Assembly: GCF_019801145.1 (NCBI RefSeq)
Contig: NZ_JAHVJQ010000010.1
Location: 62,001 to 126,000, forward strand
From: Leisingera aquaemixtae
Lineage (GTDB): Bacteria > Pseudomonadota > Alphaproteobacteria > Rhodobacterales > Rhodobacteraceae
Reading direction: 5' to 3'
DNA length: 64,000 bases
The position numbers and the translations under genes were made by a program. Positions 27,473 through 36,318 of this stretch are shown piece by piece. Under the pieces are notes generated by a model that saw only the letters and a list, made by a program, of their open reading frames with translations, made no database searches and was not told the origin of the DNA. Every line of letters begins with the position of its first letter. Positions within the stretch are counted from its first letter, which is position 1.

Positions 27473-28221
27473 ATGCACACACCCGGAATACGTCTGCGAG
27501 CGGGCCCCTGGAGGCCCGTCTGCGCGCCATCGGCGCCGCCCGTTACCACGACAAACATCCGTTCCATCACAGGCTGCACGGCGGCGAGTGCTCCCCTGAC
27601 CAGGTCCGCGCCTGGGTGATCAACCGCTGGGCCTACCAGGCGGCGATCCCGATGAAGGATGCTGCCTTTCTGTCCCGCTGCGCTGATCCAGCCATGCGCA
27701 GGGTCTGGCGCAGCCGGATCGAGGACCATGACGGCGGCATCAGCGAGGGCGGCGGCATCCGCCGCTGGCTGCGGCTGGCCGAAGCGGTCGGGCTTGACCC
27801 GGACTACGTGGCCTCTGGCCGCGGGGTTCTGCCGGCCACCCGGTTCGCTGTCGATGCCTATATCCGCTATGTGCGCGACATGCCGCTGCTGCAGGCGGTG
27901 GCCTCGTCGCTGACGGAACTGTTTGCGCCTGCCATCCACGAACAGCGGATCGAAGGCCTGCTGCAGCACTACGACTTTGCCAACACTGCCAGCCTGTCCT
28001 ATTTCCGCAAACGGCTGACCGAAGCGCCGAAGGATGTGAAATTCGGCCTGGCCTGGGTTCTGGAAAACGCAGACACCCCCGAAAAAGAAGACGCCGCCTG
28101 CGCGGCGCTTATCTTCAAGACCGATGTTCTGTGGGCGCAGCTGGACGCGCTTTGGGGCGCCTATGTGGAGCCGGGGCGGATCCCGCCGGGCGCATGGCAG
28201 CCGGGGGAGGGACTGGCATGA
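27469..28221 (+). CDS. pqqC: Pyrroloquinoline-quinone synthase PqqC
   Basis: Cofactor-less oxidase (250 aa) catalysing ring closure and eight-electron oxidation in the final step of PQQ synthesis. The helical TenA/haem-oxygenase-like fold is recognisable by [38 protein letters not shown] and the C-terminal [11 protein letters not shown] chose the ATG at 27469, which overlaps the pqqB stop. It overlaps pqqD by 4 nt. Confidence 0.95.
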   Translation: MNAHTRNTSASGPLEARLRAIGAARYHDKHPFHHRLHGGECSPDQVRAWVINRWAYQAAIPMKDAAFLSRCADPAMRRVWRSRIEDHDGGISEGGGIRRWLRLAEAVGLDPDYVASGRGVLPATRFAVDAYIRYVRDMPLLQAVASSLTELFAPAIHEQRIEGLLQHYDFANTASLSYFRKRLTEAPKDVKFGLAWVLENADTPEKEDAACAALIFKTDVLWAQLDALWGAYVEPGRIPPGAWQPGEGLA

Positions 28222-28505
28222 AGCTGGCGCTGGCCCCCTCCGACCGCCCCTTTCTGCCGCGCGGCGTGCGCCTGGCGGCGGACAAGGTGCGGGGCGGCAC
28301 GGTGCTGCTGTGCCCGGAAAAGGCCATTGCGCTGGACGCCATAGGCGAGGCGATCCTGTCGCGGGTGGATGGCAGCACATCGTTCAAGGAGATTGTTGCC
28401 GCTCTGGCGGTAGCCTACGACGCCCCGGCAGAGCAGATCGCCGGAGACGTGCAGCGCTTTCTGGCTGGCCTGCGGGCGCGGATGTATCTGGCGGTGCGGC
28501 CATGA
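28218..28505 (+). CDS. pqqD: PqqA-binding chaperone PqqD
   Basis: 95-aa winged-helix peptide chaperone (RRE type) that presents PqqA to the radical SAM enzyme PqqE. Recognised by [35 protein letters not shown] and [10 protein letters not shown]. It is coupled on both sides by ATGA overlaps with pqqC and pqqE, and remains a separate gene; it is not fused to pqqC as in some Methylobacterium. Confidence 0.93.
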   Translation: MKLALAPSDRPFLPRGVRLAADKVRGGTVLLCPEKAIALDAIGEAILSRVDGSTSFKEIVAALAVAYDAPAEQIAGDVQRFLAGLRARMYLAVRP

Positions 28506-29587
28506 CCGTGCCTCCGCCCATCGCGATGCTGGCCGAGCTGACGCACCGCTGCCCGCTGGCCTGCCCCTATTGCTCCAACCCGCAGGACCTGCTGGGCCGC
28601 GAGGCGGAGATGACAACCGGCGAATGGGCGGATGCCTTCCACCAGGCTGCGGAGCTGGGCGTGCTGCAATTGCACCTGTCCGGCGGCGAGCCCGCCGCGC
28701 GCCCGGATCTGGCAGAGCTCACCGCGGCGGCACAGGGCTGCGGCCTGTATACCAACTTGATCACCAGCGGTATCGGCCTGACGCCCAGGCGGCTGGATGC
28801 GCTGGAGGCAGCGGGGCTGGACCATATCCAGCTGTCCCTGCAGGGCACCAGCGCCGGGCTTGCCGATTGGATCGGCGGCTACAAGGGCGGGTTTGACCGC
28901 AAGATGAAGATCGCGGCGGAGATCAAGACCCGGGGAATTCCCCTGACGCTGAACGCCGTCATGCACCGGCACAATCTGGACGATCTGGAACGCACCATCG
29001 AAATGGCTGTCGAAATGGGCGCCCGGCGGCTCGAAGTGGCCAGCGTGCAGTTCCACGGCTGGGCGTCCCGCAACCGGGCCCAGCTGCTGCCGACGCGCGC
29101 GCAGACAGAGGCCGCCAAACGCATCGTCGCAGAGGCTGAGCAGCGGCTGCGCGGTGTGCTGGCCTTCGACTTCGTGCCGCCTGACTATTATGCGGATTAT
29201 CCCAAGGCCTGCATGGGCGGCTGGGGCACGGCCGGGCTAAACATTGCGCCGGACGGCACCGTGCTGCCCTGCCACGCGGCCCAGACCATCCCGCACCTGG
29301 ACTTTGACAACGTCCGCAGCAAACCGCTGGCGGCGATCTGGTACGAGGGCGCGGCATTCAATTCCTACAGGGGCACAGATTGGCTGCCGCAGCCCTGCCG
29401 CAGCTGCGACCGCAAGGAAAGTGATTTCGGCGGCTGCCGCTGCCAGGCGCTGGCTCTGGCCGGGGACGCAGGCGCAGCCGATCCCGTGTGCCGCAAGTCG
29501 CCCCGGCACCAGGCCGTGCTTGACTTGCTTGAGGCGGGAAGCACCGGGGACGGCGGTGGCTTTGTCTACCGGCGTGCCGCTGGCTGA
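28502..29587 (+). CDS. pqqE: Radical SAM peptide cyclase PqqE
   Basis: 361-aa radical SAM enzyme forming the C-C crosslink between Glu and Tyr of PqqA. The SAM cluster motif is Cys17-x3-Cys21-x2-Cys24 in [10 protein letters not shown], followed by [13 protein letters not shown]. The C-terminal SPASM region has auxiliary-cluster cysteines in [30 protein letters not shown] and GGCRCQAL. The ATG at 28502 overlaps the pqqD stop. It is the last gene of the operon; no pqqF-type protease follows, so cleavage of the PqqA product must be done by a protease encoded elsewhere. Confidence 0.95.
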   Translation: MTVPPPIAMLAELTHRCPLACPYCSNPQDLLGREAEMTTGEWADAFHQAAELGVLQLHLSGGEPAARPDLAELTAAAQGCGLYTNLITSGIGLTPRRLDALEAAGLDHIQLSLQGTSAGLADWIGGYKGGFDRKMKIAAEIKTRGIPLTLNAVMHRHNLDDLERTIEMAVEMGARRLEVASVQFHGWASRNRAQLLPTRAQTEAAKRIVAEAEQRLRGVLAFDFVPPDYYADYPKACMGGWGTAGLNIAPDGTVLPCHAAQTIPHLDFDNVRSKPLAAIWYEGAAFNSYRGTDWLPQPCRSCDRKESDFGGCRCQALALAGDAGAADPVCRKSPRHQAVLDLLEAGSTGDGGGFVYRRAAG

Positions 29588-29618
29588 GGAAACCGGCACC
29601 GGCTGCCCGCAAGCGGGA

Positions 29619-29636
29619 AGCGGCCGAGCGGCCGCT
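29619..29636 (+). terminator. Candidate hairpin after pqqE
   Basis: AGCGGCC (29619-29625) and GGCCGCT (29630-29636) form a perfect 7-bp stem around GAGC, 32 nt after the pqqE stop. A TTTTT run occurs only 15 nt further on, so it is a weak terminator candidate. Confidence 0.4.
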
Positions 29637-29671
29637 GCTGCCGCAAGCTTTTTCGGCTCCCTTTAACCAGT

Positions 29672-30184
29672 TTATTGCGGCACGGTGGCTACCGCGCGCA
29701 GGATTGGGCATGGAACCCCCCGGTGCCCACGCGGCCTGCGGCGCTTTCGATGCTCTGGCAGATGACGATAGAACTGTTCCTCGCGGCCATCCTTGGAATA
29801 GGTGAAACGGTAGATCGTCTCGTGGCTGACCCGGACCGGATGACGCTCGAGCCGCATCCGGCCGGCGATCTGCTCAGGTGACCATCCGGCCTTGAGACGG
29901 TCTTCGACCGCTTCTTTCAGTTCCGGGTGGACGATCATCTTCCGCTGGACCGCGCGCCGCTGCTCATACATCTCCTGGGCGGCCACGGCGTGGTATGCGT
30001 TCAGCTCAGGAAGTTCCTTGTCATCAAAGAATTTACGCTTGAGTTCACGGTAGATCGTAGATGATGCGCGGCCCAGCCGTTCTGCGATCTCAGGCACCGG
30101 CATTTTAGCTTCACGCTACTTGGTAATCTTCCGGCGTTCTTCCAAACTCAGGTGAGGGTAATTGCGTCCCGTCAATAGCTCCAT
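29672..30184 (-). pseudogene. IS30-family transposase remnant
   Basis: N-terminal part of an IS30-type transposase: YPHLSLEERRKITK, the HTH PEIAERLGRASSTIYREL and the WSPEQIAGRMRLE/SHETIYRF region. Two defects are visible. The frame from the ATG at 30184 is stopped by TAG at 30116-30118, right after KITK, where IS30 proteins usually have an aromatic residue. The coding region also ends at 29672 before the catalytic DDE domain. The product cannot be an active transposase. It separates the PQQ locus from the glucose locus; terminal inverted repeats were not identified. Confidence 0.8.
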
Positions 30185-30294
30185 GCAAGCATCTGTTTTG
30201 ATACATAATTTGCACTTCGGGTGTGACTCCACCGGCGTCGCTGACAAGACACCTGTAATCTGGATTATGTTAATAAAGATGGTGAAACCGGGCT

Positions 30295-31185
30295 TCAGTG
30301 CTGCCAGCTGAGGGCGGCGCAGCCTTTCAACGCAGCGGCATCATCTAGAATGACGTGAACAGGCGCAGCAATCCGGGCATCCAGCGCAAACGGCTGCTGG
30401 AACAGCTCCGCAAACACCTGCCGTGCCGGGGAGGCCAGCAGGCTGCGGGCCACTGCGCCGGCGAAGTACACACCCCGCGCGGGCAGGAAGGCCAGAACCA
30501 GGTTGCGCGCCAGCAGCGCCAGCAGTTCCGCGTAAAACGTTTGAAAGGCCCGCGTGCCTGCCGCATCCTCCGTAAACTGCGCCCGCACCGCCGCATGGCC
30601 GCGGCCGGAAAACAGATGCTCCACCGTCGGGAATTCTGCCGCGGCATCGCCGGTTCGGCGGCGCAGATGCTCCGCCACGTCCAGCGGCAGGCTGACATGG
30701 CCGTATTCCACGTGGAGGCAGTGAACCTGCCCGCCTGCGTGCAGCACAGGCGACAGGTTGAAACCGGTGCCGATGCCCACCACCAGCCGTTGGCCGTCTC
30801 CACCCGCACTGTCTGCGGGGGCGATCACCGTATCGAGGCAGTCTGCCCCAAGATGCGGGCAGGCCTGCCCAAGGGCTGCGAGGTCGTTGAGCAGATGCAC
30901 GCGTGCGCCGCGCAGATGCTGTGACAGCTCAGCTGCGTCAAAGTGCCAGTCCCGGTTGGTCAGCCGCGCGGTGCTGCCTGTAACAGGCCCGGCGATGGCA
31001 ATGGCGACCTCCGCCACGCCGCCAGGGGCGGCGCCCTGCAGATACTGGTCCATAACCTCCGCAAAACCCTGAAAGGTATCGTTGCGGAAGCTTTGCACCG
31101 TGTCCGCCAGCAGCACGCCGGCCTGCGCCAGCCCCAGCCGCGTATTGGTGCCGCCAACATCGGCGGCCAGCCGCAGCCGGGTCAA
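30295..31185 (-). CDS. glk: Glucokinase
   Basis: ATP-dependent glucokinase of the E. coli Glk type, 296 aa, phosphorylating glucose imported by the adjacent ABC system. Phosphate-binding opening LRLAADVGGTNTRLGLA, catalytic region LTNRDWHFD with VHLLNDLAALG, GIGTGFNLSPVL, and the zinc-free EYGHVSLPL segment. The start is TTG at 31185, overlapping the ATPase stop (TTGA), so it is the last gene of the glucose operon. Lower expression through the TTG start is possible. Confidence 0.9.
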   Translation of the reverse strand: MTRLRLAADVGGTNTRLGLAQAGVLLADTVQSFRNDTFQGFAEVMDQYLQGAAPGGVAEVAIAIAGPVTGSTARLTNRDWHFDAAELSQHLRGARVHLLNDLAALGQACPHLGADCLDTVIAPADSAGGDGQRLVVGIGTGFNLSPVLHAGGQVHCLHVEYGHVSLPLDVAEHLRRRTGDAAAEFPTVEHLFSGRGHAAVRAQFTEDAAGTRAFQTFYAELLALLARNLVLAFLPARGVYFAGAVARSLLASPARQVFAELFQQPFALDARIAAPVHVILDDAAALKGCAALSWQH

Positions 31186-32279
31186 TTTAGACGCTCGCCG
31201 GTTGCGGGCGAGAAATAGGAGACCTTGGAGAGATCAAAGGCTAGGTCCAGCATCTGCCCCGGCTGCGCCCGGGTTTCGGCGTGCAGACGCGCCGTCACTT
31301 GCTTGCCGCCGAGATTGGAGACCACATAGGTGTCTGCACCCGCAGGCTCCACCATGTCGATGAGGCAGGCGGCCTCCTGCACGCCTTCACCGGCGCGGAA
31401 GCCCGCCTCGGCGATGTCTTCGGGGCGCACGCCCAGGATCACGTCCTGCGGCAGGCCGGTGGCGCGGCTGTCCTTCAGCACGATCGGGGCGCTGCCGCCG
31501 CAGGCCATCTCGATCCTTGTGCCCTCGCCGTTCGGCTGCGCACGCGCCGGGATCAGGTTCATCGCCGGGCTGCCCATGAAATCGGCGACAAACAGGTTGG
31601 CGGGCTTGTTGTAGATCTCAGCAGGCGTGCCGATCTGCTGCACTACGCCGCCCTTCATCACCACGATCTTGGTCGCCAGCGTCATCGCCTCGATCTGGTC
31701 ATGGGTCACATAGACCATGGTGGCGCCGAGGTTGTGGTGCAGCTTCTTGATCTCGGTGCGCATCTCGACCCGCAGCTTGGCGTCGAGGTTCGACAGCGGT
31801 TCATCGAACAGGAACAGCTTGGGGTCGCGCACCAGTGCCCGGCCCATCGCCACCCGCTGGCGCTGGCCGCCCGACAGCTGGCCGGGGCGGCGGTCCAGGA
31901 GCGCCTCGATCTGCAGCTGCGCCGCGACCTCCTTCAGCTTGCGCTCCTGCGTCGCGGCATCGGCGCCGCGCACCTTCATGCCAAAGGTGATGTTCTTGGC
32001 GACCGTCATCGTCGGGTAGAGCGCGTAGGACTGGAACACCATGGCAATGTCGCGGTCCTTGGGGCTGACACGCGTCATGTCGCGCCCGCCAATCTCGATC
32101 TGCCCGCCGGAGATCGGCTCCAGTCCGGCGATGCAATTGAGCAGTGTGGACTTGCCGCAGCCCGAGGGGCCGACCAGCACCAGGAAGTCGCCTGGCTCGA
32201 TGCTGACGTTGATGTCCTTCAGGATCTCGGTTGCGCCGTAGTTCTTGCGCAGGTTGGTGATGTCCAGAATAGGTGCCAT
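31182..32279 (-). CDS. Sugar ABC transporter ATP-binding protein (MalK/UgpC family, glucose type)
   Basis: 365-aa ATPase with Walker A GPSGCGKST, signature LSGGQRQRVAMGRALV, Walker B LFLFDEPLSNLD and an H-loop in YVTHDQIEAM. The C-terminal 120 residues form the TOBE/OB regulatory domain of the CUT1 family. It is encoded between the permeases and glucokinase; together with the GtsA-like binding protein this indicates glucose as main substrate. CUT1 ATPases can be shared between importers. Confidence 0.9.
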   Translation of the reverse strand: MAPILDITNLRKNYGATEILKDINVSIEPGDFLVLVGPSGCGKSTLLNCIAGLEPISGGQIEIGGRDMTRVSPKDRDIAMVFQSYALYPTMTVAKNITFGMKVRGADAATQERKLKEVAAQLQIEALLDRRPGQLSGGQRQRVAMGRALVRDPKLFLFDEPLSNLDAKLRVEMRTEIKKLHHNLGATMVYVTHDQIEAMTLATKIVVMKGGVVQQIGTPAEIYNKPANLFVADFMGSPAMNLIPARAQPNGEGTRIEMACGGSAPIVLKDSRATGLPQDVILGVRPEDIAEAGFRAGEGVQEAACLIDMVEPAGADTYVVSNLGGKQVTARLHAETRAQPGQMLDLAFDLSKVSYFSPATGERLN

Positions 32280-32283
32280 GGAT

Positions 32284-33183
32284 TTACCCCTTTACGGATC
32301 CGGCGGTCAGGCCGCGGATGAAGTATTTGCCGGCAACGGCATAGACCAGCAGCGTCGGCAGCGCGGCGATGATCGCGGCGGCCATGTCGACGTTGTATTC
32401 CTTTACGCCGGTGGTCGAGTTGACGATATTGTTCAAAGCCACGGTCACCGGCTGGGTGCCCGCCTGGCTGAAGGAGACGCCGAACAGGAAGTCGTTCCAG
32501 ATCTGGGTGAACTGCCAGATCACGGTCACGACGATGATCGGCAGGCTGAGCGGCAGGAAGATCGACCAGAAGATGCGGAAGAACCCCGCTCCGTCCACCT
32601 TGGCCGCCTTCACCAGATCCTGCGGGATGGTGACATAGAAGTTGCGGAAGAACAGCGTGGTGAAGCCGATGCCATAGATCACATGCACAAAGATCAGCCC
32701 CGGAATGCTGCCCGCCAGCCCCATCAGCCCCAGCATCCGTGCCATCGGCAGCAGAACCACCTGGAACGGGATGAAGCAGCCGAACAGCATCAGCGAGAAG
32801 ATCAGGTTGGCGCCGCGGAACCGCCACTGCGCAATTACATAGCCATTGGCCGCGCCCAGCATGGTGGAGATCGCCACCGCCGGTACAGCGATCACCACGG
32901 AGTTCCAGAAGAACGGGCGCAGGCCCTCGCATTGGATGCCGGTGCAGGCCTCCGACCAGGCGGTGCGCCAGGCGTCGAATGTCACCTCGCGCGGGAAGGC
33001 TATCAGGCTGCCGGTGCGGATTTCCTCCAGGCTTTTCAGCGAGGTGGTGATCATCACAAAGAGCGGCATCAGGTAGAACAAGGCAAACAGGCCCAACAGG
33101 GTGAACAGCGTCCAGCGCAGGGCGAAGTGGCTCCAATTGCGGCTGTTTGCTGCGGCGGCGGGGGTGAGCGTCGCATCAGTCAT
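32284..33183 (-). CDS. Glucose ABC transporter permease (GtsC-like)
   Basis: MalG-type inner-membrane permease, 299 aa, six transmembrane helices. The EAA coupling loop is seen at LVKAAKVDGAGFFRIFWSIFLP. It overlaps the other permease gene by 8 nt and lies 4 nt before the ATPase. It forms the channel with the GtsB-like subunit. Confidence 0.88.
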   Translation of the reverse strand: MTDATLTPAAAANSRNWSHFALRWTLFTLLGLFALFYLMPLFVMITTSLKSLEEIRTGSLIAFPREVTFDAWRTAWSEACTGIQCEGLRPFFWNSVVIAVPAVAISTMLGAANGYVIAQWRFRGANLIFSLMLFGCFIPFQVVLLPMARMLGLMGLAGSIPGLIFVHVIYGIGFTTLFFRNFYVTIPQDLVKAAKVDGAGFFRIFWSIFLPLSLPIIVVTVIWQFTQIWNDFLFGVSFSQAGTQPVTVALNNIVNSTTGVKEYNVDMAAAIIAALPTLLVYAVAGKYFIRGLTAGSVKG

Positions 33184-34048
33184 GTTTGGCCCTCAGCTCA
33201 GAGTAGAGATACGGAACGATGATTGCGAAGACCACGCCCATCATCACCATGGCAGAGCTGGCCGCCTGGCCGATGTCGCCGCGGGAAAAGGCCATCGTGT
33301 ACATGAAAGTGGCGGGCAGGTCGGTGGCATAGCCGGGGCCGCCGCCGGTGAGGGCAATCACCAGGTCGAAGCTCTTGATCGCCAGATGCGCCAGCACGAT
33401 GAAGGCAGACAGGAAGATCGGCGCCATCGAGGGGATGATGATCGCGGTATAGATCCGCCAGGTGGGGATGCCATCGACCTGTGCGGCCTTGATGATCTCG
33501 CCGTCGACCCCGCGCAGGCCCGCCAGGAACAGCGCCATCACAAAGCCGGACGCCTGCCAGACACCGGCGATGACAACTGCATAGATCGCCTTGTCCGGGT
33601 TGATCACCCAGTCGAAGGTGAAGCTATCGAACCCCCAGCCGCGCACCATGGCCTCCAGCCCCAGGCCAGGGTTCATGATCCACTTCCAGGCGGTGCCGGT
33701 CACGATCAGCGACAGCGCCATCGGGTAAAGATAGATGGTGCGCAAAACGCCTTCGGTGCGGATCTTCTGGTCCAGCAGGATTGCCAGCATCAGCCCCAGG
33801 AACATCGAGATCAGGATGAACAGGGTGCCGAACACAAACAGGTTTGACATCGCGGTGTCCCAGCGCGGCGCATTGAACAGGCGCTCGTACTGGATCAAGC
33901 CTTCGATTTCGTATTTCGGCAGCAGGCGGGAGCGGGTCAGCGACACCCAGGCGGTCCAGGCAATGAAGCCGTAGACAAACACCAGCACCGCGGCGAAGGA
34001 CGGTGCCAGCACCATCTTCGGAATATGACGTTCAAGCCATTCAGTCAT
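33176..34048 (-). CDS. Glucose ABC transporter permease (GtsB-like)
   Basis: MalF-type permease of 290 aa with six transmembrane segments. The EAA loop is EIIKAAQVDGIPTWRIYTAI. Segments such as YPMALSLIVTGTAWKWIMNP are characteristic of the glucose/mannose CUT1 subgroup. It lies 58 nt after the binding-protein gene. The order binding protein > GtsB > GtsC > ATPase > glk parallels the pseudomonad gts locus. Confidence 0.88.
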   Translation of the reverse strand: MTEWLERHIPKMVLAPSFAAVLVFVYGFIAWTAWVSLTRSRLLPKYEIEGLIQYERLFNAPRWDTAMSNLFVFGTLFILISMFLGLMLAILLDQKIRTEGVLRTIYLYPMALSLIVTGTAWKWIMNPGLGLEAMVRGWGFDSFTFDWVINPDKAIYAVVIAGVWQASGFVMALFLAGLRGVDGEIIKAAQVDGIPTWRIYTAIIIPSMAPIFLSAFIVLAHLAIKSFDLVIALTGGGPGYATDLPATFMYTMAFSRGDIGQAASSAMVMMGVVFAIIVPYLYSELRAKHD

Positions 34049-34106
34049 GGTAACGGCCCTTGAATAGGTGGCCCCGCATCCCAGGGGACGCGAGGCCCAG
34101 GGAGGA

Positions 34107-35351
34107 TCAGAGAGAGTTGGCGACTGCGTCGGCCAGCATCTGCACGGCCTCAGCCGAGGACATGTCGGAGTTGAAATGCGCAGTCACCACATCGGTGATG
34201 GCACCGGCCTGCGCGCCGCGCAGGGCCATGCCGTGGGCATAGCTGGGCAGCAGCGAGCCATTGTCTGCGCTGTCGCCCATGTCCTTGGCCGACAGATGCG
34301 CGCAGGTGTCAAACGCATCCAGTTTGACGTCCACCCGCGCCGGGATCGAACCCTTGTTGAGGTTGAACACCTCCTGGAACTTCGGCCCGACGATCAGCTT
34401 AGCCAGCAAGTCCTGCCCGGCCTGCTTGTCCTCGCCGTCCACCTCGAACATGGCGAAGCTGTCGACGTTATAGAGGAACCCGTCCCCCGGCACCGAGGCG
34501 CAGAGGAAATCCTTGCCCGGCTCCTTGCCCGCGGCCAGGAACTCGCCCTTGGCCCAGTCGCCCATGATCTGGAACGCCGCCTCGCCGTTCATCACCATCG
34601 AGGTGGCCAGGTTCCAGTCGCGGCCCGGGAAGTTGGCATCCACATAGCCGCGCATCTTGCGCATCTGGTCAAAAACGGCGGCCATCTTGTCCGACTTCAG
34701 GGTGTCCATGTTCAGTTCGACAAAGGCCTTGCGGAAGTATTCCGGCCCAAGGATGCCGAGCGCCACCGCCTCAAAAACGGTGGCGTCCTGCCAGGCCTGT
34801 CCGCCGTGCGCCAGTGGGGTGATGCCCGCGGCCATCAGCTTGTCGGCGGCGGCGTTGAACTCCTCCCAGGTCTGGGGCATCTCGATGCCGTTGGCCTCCA
34901 AGAGCGCGGCATTGGCCCAGATCCAGTCGACCCGGTGCACGTTCACAGGCGCCGCGCACCATTTACCCTCGCATTTCATATGCCCCGCGATCGAGCCGGG
35001 CAGCACGTCCGCCCAGCCCTCTGCCTCCGCGACGGAGGAGATATCGGCCAGCACGCCTTCCTCGTACCATTCCTGGATTGCGGGGCCTTTCAGCTGCACC
35101 GCGGTCGGCGCGTTGCCGGAGAGCACCCGGGCGCGCAACGCGGTCATCGCCGCATCGCCGCCGCCGCCGGCCACCGGCATGTCGGTCCAGATGCCGCCGT
35201 TGTCGGCAAATTCCTGTTGCAAGACTGCAGCCGACTTGGCCTCGCCGCCGGATGTCCACCAGTGCAGAACTTCGGCCTGCGGTCCGGCCGCTGCCGGTGC
35301 CGCACAGGCCAATGCCACGGCCGATACGGCCGCAAAAGCGGTATTTTTCAT
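34107..35351 (-). CDS. Glucose/sugar ABC transporter binding protein (GtsA-like)
   Basis: Periplasmic binding protein of 414 aa. A signal peptide (1-22, ending PAAAG) is followed by AEVLHWWTSGGEAKSAAVLQ, the typical start of the glucose-binding CUT1 group, and HRVDWIWANAALLEANGIEMP. It is the first gene of the minus-strand glucose operon, expressed from the divergent region shared with the two-component regulator. Substrate glucose is inferred from family resemblance, glk and the GltR/GtrS-like pair; other hexoses are possible. Confidence 0.87.
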   Translation of the reverse strand: MKNTAFAAVSAVALACAAPAAAGPQAEVLHWWTSGGEAKSAAVLQQEFADNGGIWTDMPVAGGGGDAAMTALRARVLSGNAPTAVQLKGPAIQEWYEEGVLADISSVAEAEGWADVLPGSIAGHMKCEGKWCAAPVNVHRVDWIWANAALLEANGIEMPQTWEEFNAAADKLMAAGITPLAHGGQAWQDATVFEAVALGILGPEYFRKAFVELNMDTLKSDKMAAVFDQMRKMRGYVDANFPGRDWNLATSMVMNGEAAFQIMGDWAKGEFLAAGKEPGKDFLCASVPGDGFLYNVDSFAMFEVDGEDKQAGQDLLAKLIVGPKFQEVFNLNKGSIPARVDVKLDAFDTCAHLSAKDMGDSADNGSLLPSYAHGMALRGAQAGAITDVVTAHFNSDMSSAEAVQMLADAVANSL

Positions 35352-35480
35352 CGCTCATTCCTCCCTTATGTTCCGGCTGCTCCCCGCAGCCTTCCCCATC
35401 AGCTTGCAAAACCGCGGCACCGCTTTTCAATTGTCCAGCGCCGCCCTGCGCACGCCGGAATGCAGTTTTTCCGCCAAGCT

Positions 35481-35525
35481 GTTACCTGTTGTTACGCAGC
35501 AATTGATTTTGTTGCATGATGTTAC
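35481..35525. promoter_or_regulatory. Phased GTTAC direct repeats between gts-like and gltR-like genes
   Basis: GTTAC occurs at 35481, 35491 and 35521, i.e. spaced 10 and 30 bp, on one face of the helix. They lie in the divergent region between the glucose binding protein (start 35351) and the OmpR-type regulator (start 35579). OmpR/PhoB-family regulators bind direct repeats spaced by about one helical turn, so this is a candidate operator for the adjacent regulator. Confidence 0.45.
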
Positions 35526-35578
35526 AAACAAGCAGCCGGAACAGCCATATCGGCGGTTTCCGGCGAGGAGAGCAACAG

Positions 35579-36313
35579 ATGGCGATTCCGCGGCTTCTGG
35601 TGGTGGATGACGATGCCGAGACGCGCATGATGCTGACCCAGTACCTGCGCCAGAACGGCTTTATCGCCCTGCCCTGCGGCAGCGAGGCGGAGATCCGCGA
35701 CCAGATCGGCGCGGGCCGGATCGACCTGATCCTGCTCGACGTGATGCTGGGTGACGAAAACGGGGTGGAGATCTGCACCCGCCTGCGCGCCGAACAGGAT
35801 GTGCCGATCATTCTGGTCTCCGCGCTGTCCGCCGACCACCAGCGGATGGCGGGCTATGAATCCGGCGCCGATGACTACATCGCAAAGCCGTTCAACCCCG
35901 ACCTGTTGCTGGCCCGCGTCCGTGCGGTGCTGCAGCGGGCGCGGCGGTCGTCCTCGCTGATCTACCGGCGCAGCGTTGCCATCTTCCGCTTTGCCGGCTG
36001 GACCTATGATGCCAAGCGGGATGAGGTGATTTCGCCCGCCGGGGTGCAGGTGGCGCTGTCGCGGCGCGAGACCGGCTTGCTCAAGGTGTTTCTGGCCAAC
36101 CCGCATATTCCGCTGACGCGCGAGGAGATCGCCGCGGCCCTGGATGTGACAGGCGAGGGCGGCAGCGACGAAGGTTCCGGACGCGCCATTGACGTGCTGG
36201 TCGGGCGGCTGCGCTCCAAGATCGAACAAAGCCCCAAGGAGCCGAAGCTGCTGCGCACCGAGCGCGGCACCGGCTATGTCCTGGCGGTGGATGTCGAGAC
36301 CGGCGGGGACTGA
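35579..36313 (+). CDS. OmpR-family response regulator (GltR-like)
   Basis: 244 aa: receiver with Asp in LILLDVMLGDENG and acidic pair VVDDDAE, then a winged-helix DNA-binding domain ending RLRSKIEQSPKEPKLLRTERGTGYVLA. The start at 35579 has GAGGAG upstream; the frame continues 21 codons further without an SD. It is divergent from the glucose importer operon and 5 nt before its kinase gene. In pseudomonads GltR/GtrS control glucose uptake genes; the same organisation suggests that role. Confidence 0.88.
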   Translation: MAIPRLLVVDDDAETRMMLTQYLRQNGFIALPCGSEAEIRDQIGAGRIDLILLDVMLGDENGVEICTRLRAEQDVPIILVSALSADHQRMAGYESGADDYIAKPFNPDLLLARVRAVLQRARRSSSLIYRRSVAIFRFAGWTYDAKRDEVISPAGVQVALSRRETGLLKVFLANPHIPLTREEIAAALDVTGEGGSDEGSGRAIDVLVGRLRSKIEQSPKEPKLLRTERGTGYVLAVDVETGGD

Positions 36314-36318
36314 GGCGG

